From the NCBI GenBank assembly GCA_019637265.1, contig JAHBVY010000001.1:930001-994000 (forward strand): a DNA stretch of 64,000 bases, given 5' to 3'. The notes beneath the pieces are model-generated. The model worked only from the letters and a program-made list of their open reading frames with translations, was not told where the DNA came from and did no database searches. The translations under genes and the position numbers were made by a program. This document shows, in pieces, positions 56,385 to 64,000 of the stretch. The stretch comes from Polyangiaceae bacterium. Its GTDB lineage: Bacteria; Myxococcota_A; Polyangia; Polyangiales; Polyangiaceae. Numbering within the stretch: position 1 is the stretch's first letter; the number at the start of each line of letters is the position of its first letter.

Positions 56385-56852
56385 CTACAGCCGAAGGGCG
56401 GTGTGAGCCCCATCCGCCGCCGCGTCCGCCGTCTCCGCCGCCTTGCTGCGCACGAACGTGGCAATTTGTCGCATCGGCACGCGCGTCGGGCACACGCGCT
56501 CCTTCTGCTCCAACACCGCGCTGGGCACGTGAGCGAAGCTCCGCGCCGCGGCCACGTAATCCGGCATGCTGCGGGAGCCCGCCAACATCAGCGACATCAC
56601 CCCCTGGTACTCCCCCTGCGAGGCCTCGATGCGCCCCTGCTCACCCGCGTCACACAGCCCACAGGCGATGCAGCCCCCGAAGCCTGCCATCGCCTCACGC
56701 TCCTCCGGGGTCACCGCTGGCAGCCGATCGGCGGCGTAGTTTGCCCGAAACGCCTGGAGCCCCGGCGCCCGCCGCGGCCCGAACCAACGCCGCCAGTAGG
56801 TGAGCAGCACCGCCCAGGTGAGCAGCAACACGGCCTTCAGGCGCCCAGACAC
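56385..56852 (-). CDS. small membrane-anchored Fe-S protein
   Basis: A 155-residue protein with one N-terminal membrane helix (LKAVLLLTWAVLLTYW) and CIACGLCDAGEQ, plus a later VCPTRVPM. This is CxxCxxC plus CP, one [4Fe-4S] site like half of the HdrC/SdhB/GlpC ferredoxin domain. It may pass electrons at the membrane. GTG start at 56852. It precedes the enoyl reductase by 15 bases, so a role as its electron partner is possible but unproven. Confidence 0.72.
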   Translation of the reverse strand: MSGRLKAVLLLTWAVLLTYWRRWFGPRRAPGLQAFRANYAADRLPAVTPEEREAMAGFGGCIACGLCDAGEQGRIEASQGEYQGVMSLMLAGSRSMPDYVAAARSFAHVPSAVLEQKERVCPTRVPMRQIATFVRSKAAETADAAADGAHTALRL

Positions 56853-56879
56853 GGGCTCACGCTAGCACGCCAAGTAGTA

Positions 56880-57055
56880 GCCCATGAGGTTTGGGGGTTG
56901 GGGGTTCACTCCCTCCTAGTGCGTGACGTGGTCTTCAAGAGACGCTGTTCATGCGTCGCGCGGCGCTCGGGTCACGGTCCTCGACCTCATGGGCGTCTTC
57001 GCGTGGTCTTGAAGAACGTCGTGCGGAGTCTCGGGGATTTGAAGAGCTGGTTGGA
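56880..57055 (-). repeat. diverged inverted copy of the smc-upstream repeat unit
   Basis: 56966-57050 aligns by eye at roughly three bases in four with the reverse complement of unit 3 of the 18178 array: TCGACCTCATGGGCG, TTGAAGA(A/G)CGTCGTG and TTGAAGAGC(T/C)GG are shared. An 11-base inverted partner GCCCATGAGGT lies at 56880-56890 facing ACCTCATGGGC at 56984-56994. Confidence 0.75.
56886..56909 (-). repeat. dispersed G-rich motif copy
   Basis: Plus strand GGTTTGGGGGTTGGGGGTT; a double core, directly next to the diverged repeat unit. Confidence 0.6.
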
Positions 57056-57066
57056 CGGCACCGCCC
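57048..57066 (-). repeat. dispersed CCGTCCAACC motif copy
   Basis: Minus strand GGTGCCGTCCAACCAGC, at the end of the diverged repeat unit. Confidence 0.55.
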
Positions 57067-57090
57067 CGGTGCGCCCCGTGAGACGCCGCT

Positions 57091-57140
57091 GGGCGTCACT
57101 GTGACGCCCCGAGGTGACGCTGTGACGCCCCGTGTGACGC
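57091..57140 (+). promoter_or_regulatory. palindrome and GTGACGC repeats upstream of the sigma-54 promoter
   Basis: Perfect inverted repeat GGGCGTCAC-T-GTGACGCCC (57091-57109), then further GTGACGC copies at 57114, 57122 and 57134. They lie 35-80 bases upstream of the -24 element, a plausible location for enhancer-binding activator sites. Confidence 0.45.
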
Positions 57141-57172
57141 ATCTAACTCATTGAAATCACTGGAGTTATTGT

Positions 57173-57188
57173 TGGCACGCCGGGTGCT
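57173..57188 (+). promoter_or_regulatory. sigma-54 promoter of the ECF sigma gene
   Basis: TGGCACG, four bases, GTGCT: an exact -24 element and one mismatch in the -12 element, with correct GG-N10-GC spacing. Predicted transcription start is near 57198, only a few bases before ATG 57201. Confidence 0.6.
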
Positions 57189-57200
57189 CTAGGCCAAGCC

Positions 57201-57845
57201 ATGGAGACCCAAGCCGCCGTGACCTCCCTCCCCCTGCGCCCCGTCGAGACCCCGGAGACGGCTGAAGAGCGCGTCCTGCTGGTGGGCCTGCTGAGGGACG
57301 ACCAGCGCGCCTGGCAGACCTTCAACGCCCGCTACTCGCGGCTCATCTACCGCTGCATCACCAAGGTCACCGGCCGCTTCAGCGCCGTGGTGGGCCCCGA
57401 CGACATCCGGGAGATCTACGCGGCGCTCTGCCTCAGCCTGCTGGCCAACGACAAGCGCAAGCTGCGCACCTTCGAGCCTGGCCGCGGCAACAAGCTCGGC
57501 AGCTGGATCGGGATGCTGGCCATCCACGCGGCCTACGACTACCTGCGGGGTCTCAAGCGCGAGCCCAAGCGCGGCTGCCTCGCCGAGGCGGAGACGCTGA
57601 GCAGCCAGACGCCGGACCCCTATGAGCAGGTGCTGATGCGCCAGCGCGCACGGATCGTGGCGCGGCTGCTCGAGAGCTTCAGCGACAAGGACCGGCAGTT
57701 CATCACCCTCTACTACGGTGAGGGCCTGGACCCCGAGGTGATCGCCGATCAGATGCAGATCAGCGTGAAGACGGTGTACAGCAAGAAGCACAAGATCCGC
57801 ACCCGACTCGCGGAGCTGCTCCAGGGCGCGGCGCTCGCCGCCTGA
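57201..57845 (+). CDS. ECF-type RNA polymerase sigma factor
   Basis: A 214-residue sigma-70-family factor with region 2 (FNARYSRLIYRCITKV, LGSWIGMLAIHAAYDYLRG) and region 4 helix-turn-helix (LDPEVIADQMQISVKTVYSKKHKIRTRL). No anti-sigma gene is adjacent. The predicted sigma-54 start is only about 3 bases before this ATG, and GGAGA at 57203 stands 11 bases before an in-frame GTG at 57219, so that GTG (208 residues) may be the true start. A strong terminator follows. Its role is likely in a stress or developmental cascade below sigma-54 (inference). Confidence 0.9.
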   Translation: METQAAVTSLPLRPVETPETAEERVLLVGLLRDDQRAWQTFNARYSRLIYRCITKVTGRFSAVVGPDDIREIYAALCLSLLANDKRKLRTFEPGRGNKLGSWIGMLAIHAAYDYLRGLKREPKRGCLAEAETLSSQTPDPYEQVLMRQRARIVARLLESFSDKDRQFITLYYGEGLDPEVIADQMQISVKTVYSKKHKIRTRLAELLQGAALAA

Positions 57846-57870
57846 GCCCGCTCGGCCAGTCTCCTCACGA

Positions 57871-57905
57871 GGAGCCCGGTCACGTGGCCGGGCTCCGGCG
57901 TTTTT
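57871..57905 (+). terminator. Rho-independent terminator of the ECF sigma gene
   Basis: Stem GGAGCCCGGTCAC/GTGGCCGGGCTCC (13 positions, one wobble), then CGGCG and five T, 26 bases after the stop. Confidence 0.85.
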
Positions 57906-58029
57906 GGCCGCCGAAACCAGCAGCCCGCTCAAACGGCGCGGCCAGCGGTCAGGGTGAGCCGCGGAGCGTTTCTCCCGCCTGGGCGGCAAACTGATCGGCG
58001 CTCGAGGGAGCTTTGCTATACCCGGCGCC

Positions 58030-60348
58030 GTGGTGGCGCGTCGTCTCATCGTCGGAGGAGCCTGCTTGCTGGCGCTCGGCTGCGGCGGCACGGCCTCCGG
58101 CCCAGCTGCCTTGGCGCCGGGCGCTCACGCTGGGATCGAGGTGGCCGAGAGCGAGGGGCGCCCGCGGCTCTCGCTGGTGCAGCGCGCCGCCACGCCGAGC
58201 GCCGCCGCGGCGCTGAGCGTGGCTCACGATCTCGGCCCCGCCGCCTCCGCGGCGCTGGGTGGCCTCCTCGAGGCGCGCCTTCAGGGCGCCGGATTCCCGG
58301 AGGCGCGAGCCGAGATCCACGGCCTGGGCATCATCCTGGTGACGCCCGTGAGCGCGGGCGGCGCCGAGCGCTTCGTCACCGCTAGCCACCGGGCCCTCAC
58401 CGCGGCGCTGCCCGCCACGGGTCCCGATCTCGATCGCGCCGCGCGGCACCTGGACGCCCTGAAGAGCCACCGCGACGAGCTCGAGAGCGCGCTCGCGCCC
58501 TGCACCGGGGGCCTCAGCCTGGCGCCGGGCGCTCCCGTGCCCGATCTGCGCACCCCCGCGGGGCGCGCCCAGCTCGCGAGCTGGCTCGCGCGGGTCGCGG
58601 CGCCGCGAGCCAGCGCGCTGGCCGTGGTCGGCCCCAGCGAGCTGCTCGCGGAGGCGCGAGCGGCTCACGCGGCGCTGCCCGAGGTGGCCTCCAGTGAGCC
58701 CGCCCCCAGCGACCCCTGGCCTGCGCGGGACGTGTTGGTGAGCGGAACGAACGACACCGCGGCGCACCTGAGCGTGGCGCTGCGAGCGCCCGATCCCGCG
58801 CGGGTGATGGCGAGCGCGGAGTCCGTGAACCAAGGACCGCTGCGGGAGCGCCTGGCGGCGCTGGGGCTTAGCCCCGAGCCGGCGCTCGGCGTGATCCGTC
58901 CCCGCGGTGGCTGCCTGCTCGTGGGGGTGCCGCTACAAGGCAGTGAGGCTGACCCAGCGCGCGTCGCGGTCATCCTCGACGATGAGCTGCGGCGGGCTTG
59001 GGCGGACGCGCCCAGCGACCGCTGGTACCTGGATGATCCGGTGGTCCGCTCGGGGGATCCTCGAGAGGTCGCGGGGCGAGCCAGCTGGCGCTCGCTCACG
59101 GGCCAAGCCGAAGCGGCGCCGCTACGCCGCTTCATCGCCCACCGCCCCGGCGCGGCGCAGGCCGCCGAGTCGCTCAGCGCCGAGCGCCTCGCGGCCGCCG
59201 AGCGCACCGCGCGCGTGGAGGTGCCGCTCGCGAGCCAACACGAGCCGGGGCTCGGCGGCATCGAGCTGCTCCTCGCGAGTCCCTGCTCACCCGCCGACGA
59301 GGACGCGAGCACCGCCGGCAGCGCGGCGCTGTGGGCCACCACGGCGGCGCTGGATGGCGGTGAGCCAGGGCTCACCGTGCGTCCCTGGATCACGAGCCAC
59401 GGCGTCGGGCTGTGGGTGGAGGCGCACCGCAGCCGCCCCGGTGAGTCGCTCTCGGCGCTGGCCGAGCGCGCCGCGCGCGCCGCCGGGCAGCGCCTCACGC
59501 GCCCGCTGCCGAACGCCGACGTCACCCGTGGCCGTGAGCAGCTGCTCGCGGAGCTCGGCGCCGAGCCAGACGCCGTGTGGGACTTGGCGCTCGAAGCGAG
59601 CGTGGGGCCGCACCCCTCATGGCTCGTTCCGCGCGGCACCTGGAGCAGCGTGAGCCTGCTCGGCGCCCCGCAAGTGGAGCGCCGCCGCCGACTGTCGCTG
59701 CGCGGTCCCTGGCGCGCCGCGCTCGTCAGTGGGAGCGCCGAGGCGCTGCCCATCGTGAAGCGTGAGCTGGGGCGCTGGCTGTGGCCTCACCACGATCCCG
59801 AAGCGCGCTGTGAGGCGGCCCGGCCGCGCGCCGCGCAGCCAGGGCTCTACCGCGTGAAGCCGCCGGCGGACACCACGCCGGCGAGCCGCGCGCGGATCGT
59901 GGTGGCGCTGCCCCCCTCCAGCGCCGAGCGCTCGGAGGCGGAGCTGCTCGTGTGGCTCTTGAGCCGCCCCGGCGGCTGGCTCGCTGGCGTGCTCCCCAAA
60001 ACGCAGGCCGCCACGGCGACGGCCACGCTGCTCGGCGGCGCGCGCGCCGCGGCGCTCTCCATCGAGATCCAGGCGGAGGAGGCCGGCGTGGAGGAGGCAG
60101 TGACCAGCGTGCGCGCGCTCCTCACGCGCCTCGCGCGCGGCGCTGTCTCCCCCCGCGAGTATGAGCTGGCCACCCTGGCGCTCGAGGCGCAGGGCGCCGA
60201 GCGCGCCTACGATCCCGCGCATCGCGCCGTGGCGCTGTGGCTCGGACGCAGCGTGCAGCCCCCGAAGACGCAGCTCGATCGCTTGAAGCAGCTGATGCAG
60301 AGCCTCGAGCCGAGCCGTCACGTGGTGGTGCTCGCCGAGGCGCCGTGA
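58030..60348 (+). CDS. large lipoprotein, possibly degenerate M16-peptidase fold
   Basis: A 772-residue protein. GTG start; signal peptide and lipobox (ALGC). The sequence alternates Ala/Leu/Arg helices with beta strands in the pattern of insulinase-type (M16) proteins, e.g. ALSVAHDLGPAASAALGGLLEARLQGAGF and SWLARVAAPRASALAVVGP, but the zinc motif HxxEH is absent, so it is not an active M16 peptidase. Similar proteins pair with active partners, but none is nearby. It follows the ECF gene and its terminator, so it probably has its own promoter. Confidence 0.65.
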   Translation: MVARRLIVGGACLLALGCGGTASGPAALAPGAHAGIEVAESEGRPRLSLVQRAATPSAAAALSVAHDLGPAASAALGGLLEARLQGAGFPEARAEIHGLGIILVTPVSAGGAERFVTASHRALTAALPATGPDLDRAARHLDALKSHRDELESALAPCTGGLSLAPGAPVPDLRTPAGRAQLASWLARVAAPRASALAVVGPSELLAEARAAHAALPEVASSEPAPSDPWPARDVLVSGTNDTAAHLSVALRAPDPARVMASAESVNQGPLRERLAALGLSPEPALGVIRPRGGCLLVGVPLQGSEADPARVAVILDDELRRAWADAPSDRWYLDDPVVRSGDPREVAGRASWRSLTGQAEAAPLRRFIAHRPGAAQAAESLSAERLAAAERTARVEVPLASQHEPGLGGIELLLASPCSPADEDASTAGSAALWATTAALDGGEPGLTVRPWITSHGVGLWVEAHRSRPGESLSALAERAARAAGQRLTRPLPNADVTRGREQLLAELGAEPDAVWDLALEASVGPHPSWLVPRGTWSSVSLLGAPQVERRRRLSLRGPWRAALVSGSAEALPIVKRELGRWLWPHHDPEARCEAARPRAAQPGLYRVKPPADTTPASRARIVVALPPSSAERSEAELLVWLLSRPGGWLAGVLPKTQAATATATLLGGARAAALSIEIQAEEAGVEEAVTSVRALLTRLARGAVSPREYELATLALEAQGAERAYDPAHRAVALWLGRSVQPPKTQLDRLKQLMQSLEPSRHVVVLAEAP

Positions 60349-60537
60349 TCGCCACCCGTGGGCTCCGAGCGACTGCAGCGCCGCGGGGCGCGACCCAGCG
60401 GGACCAACCCCCTGCCCTCCCCACCTCCCCACCTCGAGCGCTGCCGTGAACGACGCCGCGAGGAGCCCAACGCGCGCGTGCTGTGCCCTCGCTAGCGCGT
60501 GTTCCACGCTCGGGGCGCCCGTGGTAGCGGAGCCCGC

Positions 60538-62103
60538 ATGAGCCCAGCGTCGCCCCCGAAGCACCAGTCGGTGCTCATCCTCGACTTCGGATCCCAGTAC
60601 ACGCAGCTCATCGCGCGGCGCGTGCGCGAGAGCCACGTGTACTGCGAAATTCACCCGGGGACGCTGCCGCTCGAGCGCGTCGAGGCGCTCGCTCCGAGCG
60701 CCATCATCCTGAGCGGCGGGCCCGACAGCGTGTACAGCGAGCGCGCCCCGAAGGTCGACCCCGGCGTGTTTCGCCTGGGGCTGCCGTTGCTGGGGATTTG
60801 CTACGGGCAGCAGCTGATGGCGCGGGAGCTGGGGGGGCAGGTGGAGCCGAGCGACCACCGCGAGTATGGGCCAGCCGAGCTGACCATCGACGCGCAGCAG
60901 GGGCCGTTCCAGCCTTTTTCCGTGGGAGAATCGCTCGGCGTGTGGATGAGCCACGGTGATCGCCTGACGGCGCTGCCGCCCGGCTTCCAGCGCCTGGCGC
61001 ACTCCCAGGGCGCGCCGTTCGCCGGCATCGGCGATCCCGAGCGGCGCCTGTACGGCATCCAGTTTCACCCGGAGGTGGTGCACACGCCGCGCGGCCGCGA
61101 GCTGCTCGAAGCCTTCTTATTCCACGTGGCAAAGCTGTCACCCAGCTGGACGCCCGGCTCCTTCGTGGAGGAGTCGGTGGCGCGCGTCGCGGCCCAGGTG
61201 GGCCCGGACGAGCACGTGGTGTGCGGGCTCTCGGGCGGGGTGGACTCGAGCGTCGCGGCGCTCCTGTGTCACCGCGCCTTGGGCGACCGGCTGACCTGTA
61301 TCTTCGTGGATAATGGCCTCCTGCGGCAGGACGAGGCGGCGCAGGTCGCCCAGATGATGGGCGAGCACTTCCAGCTGAACCTGGTGACGGTCGACGCGCG
61401 CGAGGCGTTCTTGAGCCAGCTTTCGGGCGTGACGGACCCTGAGCAGAAGCGCAAGATCATCGGGCGCGTGTTCATCGAGGTGTTCGAGGCGCACGCGGCG
61501 AAGGTGCAGGGCGCGAAATACTTGGTCCAGGGCACGCTCTACCCGGACGTGATCGAGAGCGTCAGCGTCAAGGGGCCGAGCGCCGTGATCAAGAGCCACC
61601 ACAACGTGGGCGGGCTGCCCGAGCGCATGAAGCTCTCGCTCATCGAGCCGCTGCGCGAGCTGTTCAAGGACGAGGTGCGCGCCGTCGGTGAGGCGATGGG
61701 GATGCCACACGAGGTGGTGTGGCGCCAGCCCTTCCCCGGCCCGGGCCTCGCGGTGCGCTGCCTCGGTGAGGTCTCCGAACCACGCCTCGCGGTGCTCCGC
61801 CAAGCGGACAGGATAGTTGACCAAGAGATCCGACGCGCCGACCTGTATGACGCCGTGTGGCAGTCCTTCGCGGTGCTGCTCCCGGTGCGCTCCGTGGGCG
61901 TGATGGGCGACGACCGCACGTACGAGGAGACGTGCGTCATCCGCGCCATCCACTCGAGCGACGGCATGACCGCGGACTGGGCCCGGCTGCCGCACGAGCT
62001 GCTCGCCGTGATGAGCGCGCGGATCATCAACGAGGTGAAGGGGATCAACCGCGTGGTGTACGACATCAGCAGCAAGCCCCCCGCCACCATCGAGTGGGAG
62101 TGA
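60538..62103 (+). CDS. guaA: GMP synthase (glutamine-hydrolysing)
   Basis: A 521-residue enzyme converting XMP to GMP. N-terminal class I glutamine amidotransferase with Cys 88 in GICYGQQ and [11 protein letters not shown]-pyrophosphatase loop SGGVDSS; C-terminal dimerisation domain ending KPPATIEWE, the standard end. The ATG at 60538 gives the normal N-terminus before [22 protein letters not shown] small lipoprotein gene follows within 10 bases. Confidence 0.98.
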   Translation: MSPASPPKHQSVLILDFGSQYTQLIARRVRESHVYCEIHPGTLPLERVEALAPSAIILSGGPDSVYSERAPKVDPGVFRLGLPLLGICYGQQLMARELGGQVEPSDHREYGPAELTIDAQQGPFQPFSVGESLGVWMSHGDRLTALPPGFQRLAHSQGAPFAGIGDPERRLYGIQFHPEVVHTPRGRELLEAFLFHVAKLSPSWTPGSFVEESVARVAAQVGPDEHVVCGLSGGVDSSVAALLCHRALGDRLTCIFVDNGLLRQDEAAQVAQMMGEHFQLNLVTVDAREAFLSQLSGVTDPEQKRKIIGRVFIEVFEAHAAKVQGAKYLVQGTLYPDVIESVSVKGPSAVIKSHHNVGGLPERMKLSLIEPLRELFKDEVRAVGEAMGMPHEVVWRQPFPGPGLAVRCLGEVSEPRLAVLRQADRIVDQEIRRADLYDAVWQSFAVLLPVRSVGVMGDDRTYEETCVIRAIHSSDGMTADWARLPHELLAVMSARIINEVKGINRVVYDISSKPPATIEWE

Positions 62104-62110
62104 GCGCGTG

Positions 62111-62455
62111 ATGGTGACTAGTCAGCTCAGCGCCCTAACACGTGGTTTTGGGGGGTTCGCCTTGATGGCGCTGATCACGCTGGGGTGGCTGTGCGGCTGT
62201 GGTCCAGGCGCAGGCCGCGCCGCGGTGTCGATGCGGATCACCGGCCCCGCGGACACCCCGCGCGACGCCTCGGTGTTCATCGACGAGGAGTACGTCGGCC
62301 CGCTCGGCTTCGTCGCCGCGCGCGGTGTGCGGCTGCCCGTCGGGGAGCACCGCATCACGGTGCAGAAAGACGGCTACTTCCCCTGGGACGCCTGGGTGGA
62401 GGCAGATCGCCAGCCGGTGCAGCTGCGGGTCGAGCTGATCCCGATCCCTGACTGA
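62111..62455 (+). CDS. small PEGA-domain lipoprotein
   Basis: A 114-residue lipoprotein with lipobox-like LCGC and one PEGA domain: ASVFIDEEYVGPLGF followed by LPVGEHRITVQKDGYFPW. PEGA domains bind carbohydrate or cell-surface partners. A GTG at 62108 could add one residue. It is 7 bases after guaA and likely translated from the same mRNA. The signal peptide region (RGFGGF) overlaps a weak G-rich motif copy (62143-62160). Confidence 0.8.
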   Translation: MVTSQLSALTRGFGGFALMALITLGWLCGCGPGAGRAAVSMRITGPADTPRDASVFIDEEYVGPLGFVAARGVRLPVGEHRITVQKDGYFPWDAWVEADRQPVQLRVELIPIPD

Positions 62456-62517
62456 GCCGGGGGCTGGCCGTCCGGATCGAAGGCCCGCGGCGCCAGGCCG
62501 CGTTCCCCGAAATCGCC

Positions 62518-62546
62518 TTGCCGAAGCACGCGACCTCGACAATAAC
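62518..62546 (+). promoter_or_regulatory. candidate promoter of tRNA-Pro
   Basis: TTGCCG, 17 bases, AATAAC, ending 9 bases before the tRNA; the -35 box is good and the -10 box weak. Confidence 0.45.
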
Positions 62547-62555
62547 TCTCCCCCT

Positions 62556-62632
62556 CGGGGTGTACCTCAACCTGGTAGAGGGCCGGCTTTGGGTGCCGAA
62601 CGTTGTAGGTTCAAATCCTATCACCCCGACCA
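62556..62632 (+). tRNA. tRNA-Pro (anticodon UGG)
   Basis: Acceptor stem CGGGGTG/CACCCCG (starting C1-G72, as in bacterial tRNA-Pro), D-stem CCTC/GAGG, anticodon stem CCGGC/GCCGA with loop TTTGGGT (TGG at 62590-62592), T-arm GTAGG-TTCAAAT-CCTAT, discriminator A and an encoded CCA (62630-62632). The first anticodon-stem pair is C-A, an unusual mismatch. Confidence 0.95.
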
Positions 62633-62642
62633 CGCGACGCCG

Positions 62643-63422
62643 CTAGCGGCCTTGGAAGCGCGGGGGGCGCTTCTCCAGGAACGCGGCGAGGCCCTCGGCG
62701 AAGTCGCTACTCTCGAAGCAGGCGTCCACCAGGCCCTGGGCGCGGACCAGCTCGGCGGTGTCGCGCCGGAGCAGCGCGCTGAGGCCCGCCTTCACCGCGC
62801 GCAGGGTGAGCGGCGCGTTGTCCGCCACGCGGCGCGCCATCTCCTCCACCGCCTGATCCAGCTCCGCCTTGGGGTACACCCGCGACACCAGCCCCAGGCC
62901 GAGCGCCTCGGCGGCGTCGAACGTGCGCGCCGTGTAGAACAGCTCGGCCACGCTGGCCGGCGGTAGGCAACGGAGCGCGCGCTCCAGGTTCGCGAGGCCG
63001 TAGCCGATCCCGAGGCGCCCCGGAGGCAGCGCGAAGCGCGCGTCGTCCGCTGCGTAGCGCAGGTCGGCGCACAGCGCGATGGCGACGCCGCCCCCGACAC
63101 ACCAACCGTGGATCGCGCACAGCACCGGCACCTCGAGCGCCGTCAGCGCGCTGAACGCGGCGTCCGTCTCCGCCTCGAAGTCACGTTGATGGCTCGGGCT
63201 CAGGCGCAGCTGCTCGAGCTCATTGATGTCAGCTCCACTGACGAATGCCTCCTCCCCCGCGCCGCGCAGCACCACGCAGCGCACGTCGCTCGCGGCGCGG
63301 AGGCGCTCCGCGACCTCCGTCAGCCGTCGCCACATCTGACGATTGATGGCGTTGCGCCGCGGGAGCTGATCCAGCGTGAGCCACGCCACGTGGCCGTGTT
63401 GATCGACGCGCACCTCGCTCAT
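62643..63422 (-). CDS. enoyl-CoA hydratase/isomerase (crotonase) family protein lacking both catalytic Glu
   Basis: A 259-residue crotonase-fold protein: VSGADINEL (CoA-binding oxyanion region), AIHGWCVGGGVAIALCADLRYA and LPPGRLGIGY. In enoyl-CoA hydratases the two catalytic Glu lie in GGGxE and PE(I/L); here these positions read GGGVA and PGRLG, so hydratase activity is doubtful and another CoA reaction is possible. ATG at 63422. It is convergent with the tRNA gene, separated by 10 bases. Confidence 0.88.
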   Translation of the reverse strand: MSEVRVDQHGHVAWLTLDQLPRRNAINRQMWRRLTEVAERLRAASDVRCVVLRGAGEEAFVSGADINELEQLRLSPSHQRDFEAETDAAFSALTALEVPVLCAIHGWCVGGGVAIALCADLRYAADDARFALPPGRLGIGYGLANLERALRCLPPASVAELFYTARTFDAAEALGLGLVSRVYPKAELDQAVEEMARRVADNAPLTLRAVKAGLSALLRRDTAELVRAQGLVDACFESSDFAEGLAAFLEKRPPRFQGR

Positions 63423-63491
63423 GCGCCGAGTATGCGGCGCGCACGGCGACGAGAGAAGCTGCGGCGCCGAGAGAAACCGAGCGCCGACGCC

Positions 63492-64000
63492 TCAGCGCGG
63501 CGGCTCGATGTAGTAGCTGGCCACGACGGGCGCGTGGTCGCTCAGGTCGGCCAGCTCGCGGCTCAGCTCGGCGTCGTGGAGGATGTGGACCGAGCCGTTC
63601 ACGTAGGCCCCGGTCAGGCTCGGGCTGGTGAGCAGATCGTCGTGGAGCGCGCGCCCGCCGGGCGCGGAGCTGCTCTCCACCGTCCAGGCGCGCGCGTTGG
63701 GCAGGCGCCGTCCGGCGCTGGTGAACAGCAGGGGCGCGGCGCCATCCAGCGCGTTCATGGGTGGTGAGCCTGGGAAGTCGTTGAAGTCGCCGAGCACCAC
63801 CACCAGCGCCTCGGGGTCGCGCGCCAAGGTGGCGTCGGCCAAGAGCCGCGTGTGCTGGGCCTCCGCCAGGCGCTTGTCCGGGTCGTCGTTGCTCTTCGCC
63901 TTGAAATGCACCCCGAGCACGTGGAGGGAGCGCCCCGCGACCTCGAGCTGCACCTCGATGCAGTCCCGCGCGTAGCGGTACTTGGGGCCGTCGGGCAGAT
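63492..64000 (-). CDS. endonuclease/exonuclease/phosphatase family protein, 5' part outside window
   Basis: Reading in from the right edge, this frame gives DGPKYRYARDCIEVQLEV then GVHFKAKSNDD, VVLGDFNDFPGSPPM and a C-terminal SDHAPVVASYYIE. The GDFND and SDHAP motifs carry metal-binding Asp, Asn and His of the EEP (DNase I-like) fold. The N-terminal part with the first metal Glu is beyond the window. A GTG at 63953 is internal, because family sequence continues upstream of it. Confidence 0.85.
   Translation of the reverse strand, partial: LPDGPKYRYARDCIEVQLEVAGRSLHVLGVHFKAKSNDDPDKRLAEAQHTRLLADATLARDPEALVVVLGDFNDFPGSPPMNALDGAAPLLFTSAGRRLPNARAWTVESSSAPGGRALHDDLLTSPSLTGAYVNGSVHILHDAELSRELADLSDHAPVVASYYIEPPR

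Overview
The window is high-GC bacterial DNA, almost completely filled with genes. It looks like chromosome from a myxobacterium-like organism (Myxococcota, probably Polyangia/Sorangiineae). This rests on Gly/Thr-rich repeat lipoproteins with Cys-rich or lamin-tail ends, a eukaryote-like Ser/Thr kinase, a TPR-dynamin GTPase, the imuA-imuB-dnaE2 cassette, an rpoN cluster carrying HPr kinase, and many small lipoproteins. No phage, transposase, CRISPR array or rRNA was seen. Most genes are core functions, so the novelty is in intergenic repeats, gene junctions and unusual domain tails.

Layout. 1-7.2 kb: an AI-2E-type exporter cut by the left edge, an FKBP lipoprotein, a three-gene ABC-2 exporter and a Gly-rich lipoprotein with a textbook terminator. 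7.7-8.9 kb: dapA plus a DUF3817 protein. 9.1-18.1 kb: an aromatic-amino-acid/ribosome superoperon on the minus strand (fmdB, pheA, hisC, lipoprotein, aroA, cmk, lipoprotein, rpsA), with stop/start overlaps at most junctions. 18.2-18.7 kb: a tandem array of ~148-bp units. 19.1-22.8 kb: smc. 23.0-24.9 kb: a lamin-tail lipoprotein. 25.0-31.4 kb: the imuA-imuB-dnaE2 mutagenesis cassette. 31.6-34.6 kb: a lipoprotein, larE, an N-formylglutamate amidohydrolase-like gene and an outer-membrane-type lipoprotein. 34.7-37.7 kb: rpsO-pnp.

38.0-47.2 kb: the conserved lptA-lptB-rpoN-hpf-ptsN-hprK-rapZ-(35-codon ORF)-ptsH-ptsI cluster, a regulatory PTS with no sugar permease. Its genes from ptsN to ptsI are joined by GTGA/ATGA overlaps. 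47.3-55.5 kb: dynamin-like GTPase, Ser/Thr kinase, GT-C-like membrane protein and a two-part PQQ-propeller protein. 55.5-56.9 kb: a FabL-like reductase and a small Fe-S membrane protein. 57.2-60.3 kb: an ECF sigma factor, probably under sigma-54 control, and a peptidase-fold lipoprotein. 60.5-64 kb: guaA, a PEGA lipoprotein, tRNA-Pro(UGG), a crotonase-fold protein and an endonuclease/exonuclease/phosphatase protein cut by the right edge.

Three repeat families stand out. First, a ~148-bp structured unit occurs in tandem before smc and as a diverged inverted copy near 57 kb. Second, a short motif with core (TG)CC(A/GTCC)AACCCCCAA occurs about 17 times, including in-frame copies inside dnaE2, aroA and the GT-C gene. 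Third, a hairpin with a conserved 2x2 internal mismatch occurs at three gene boundaries. Separately, many genes carry in-frame short tandem repeats, often at their 5' ends or at operon junctions.
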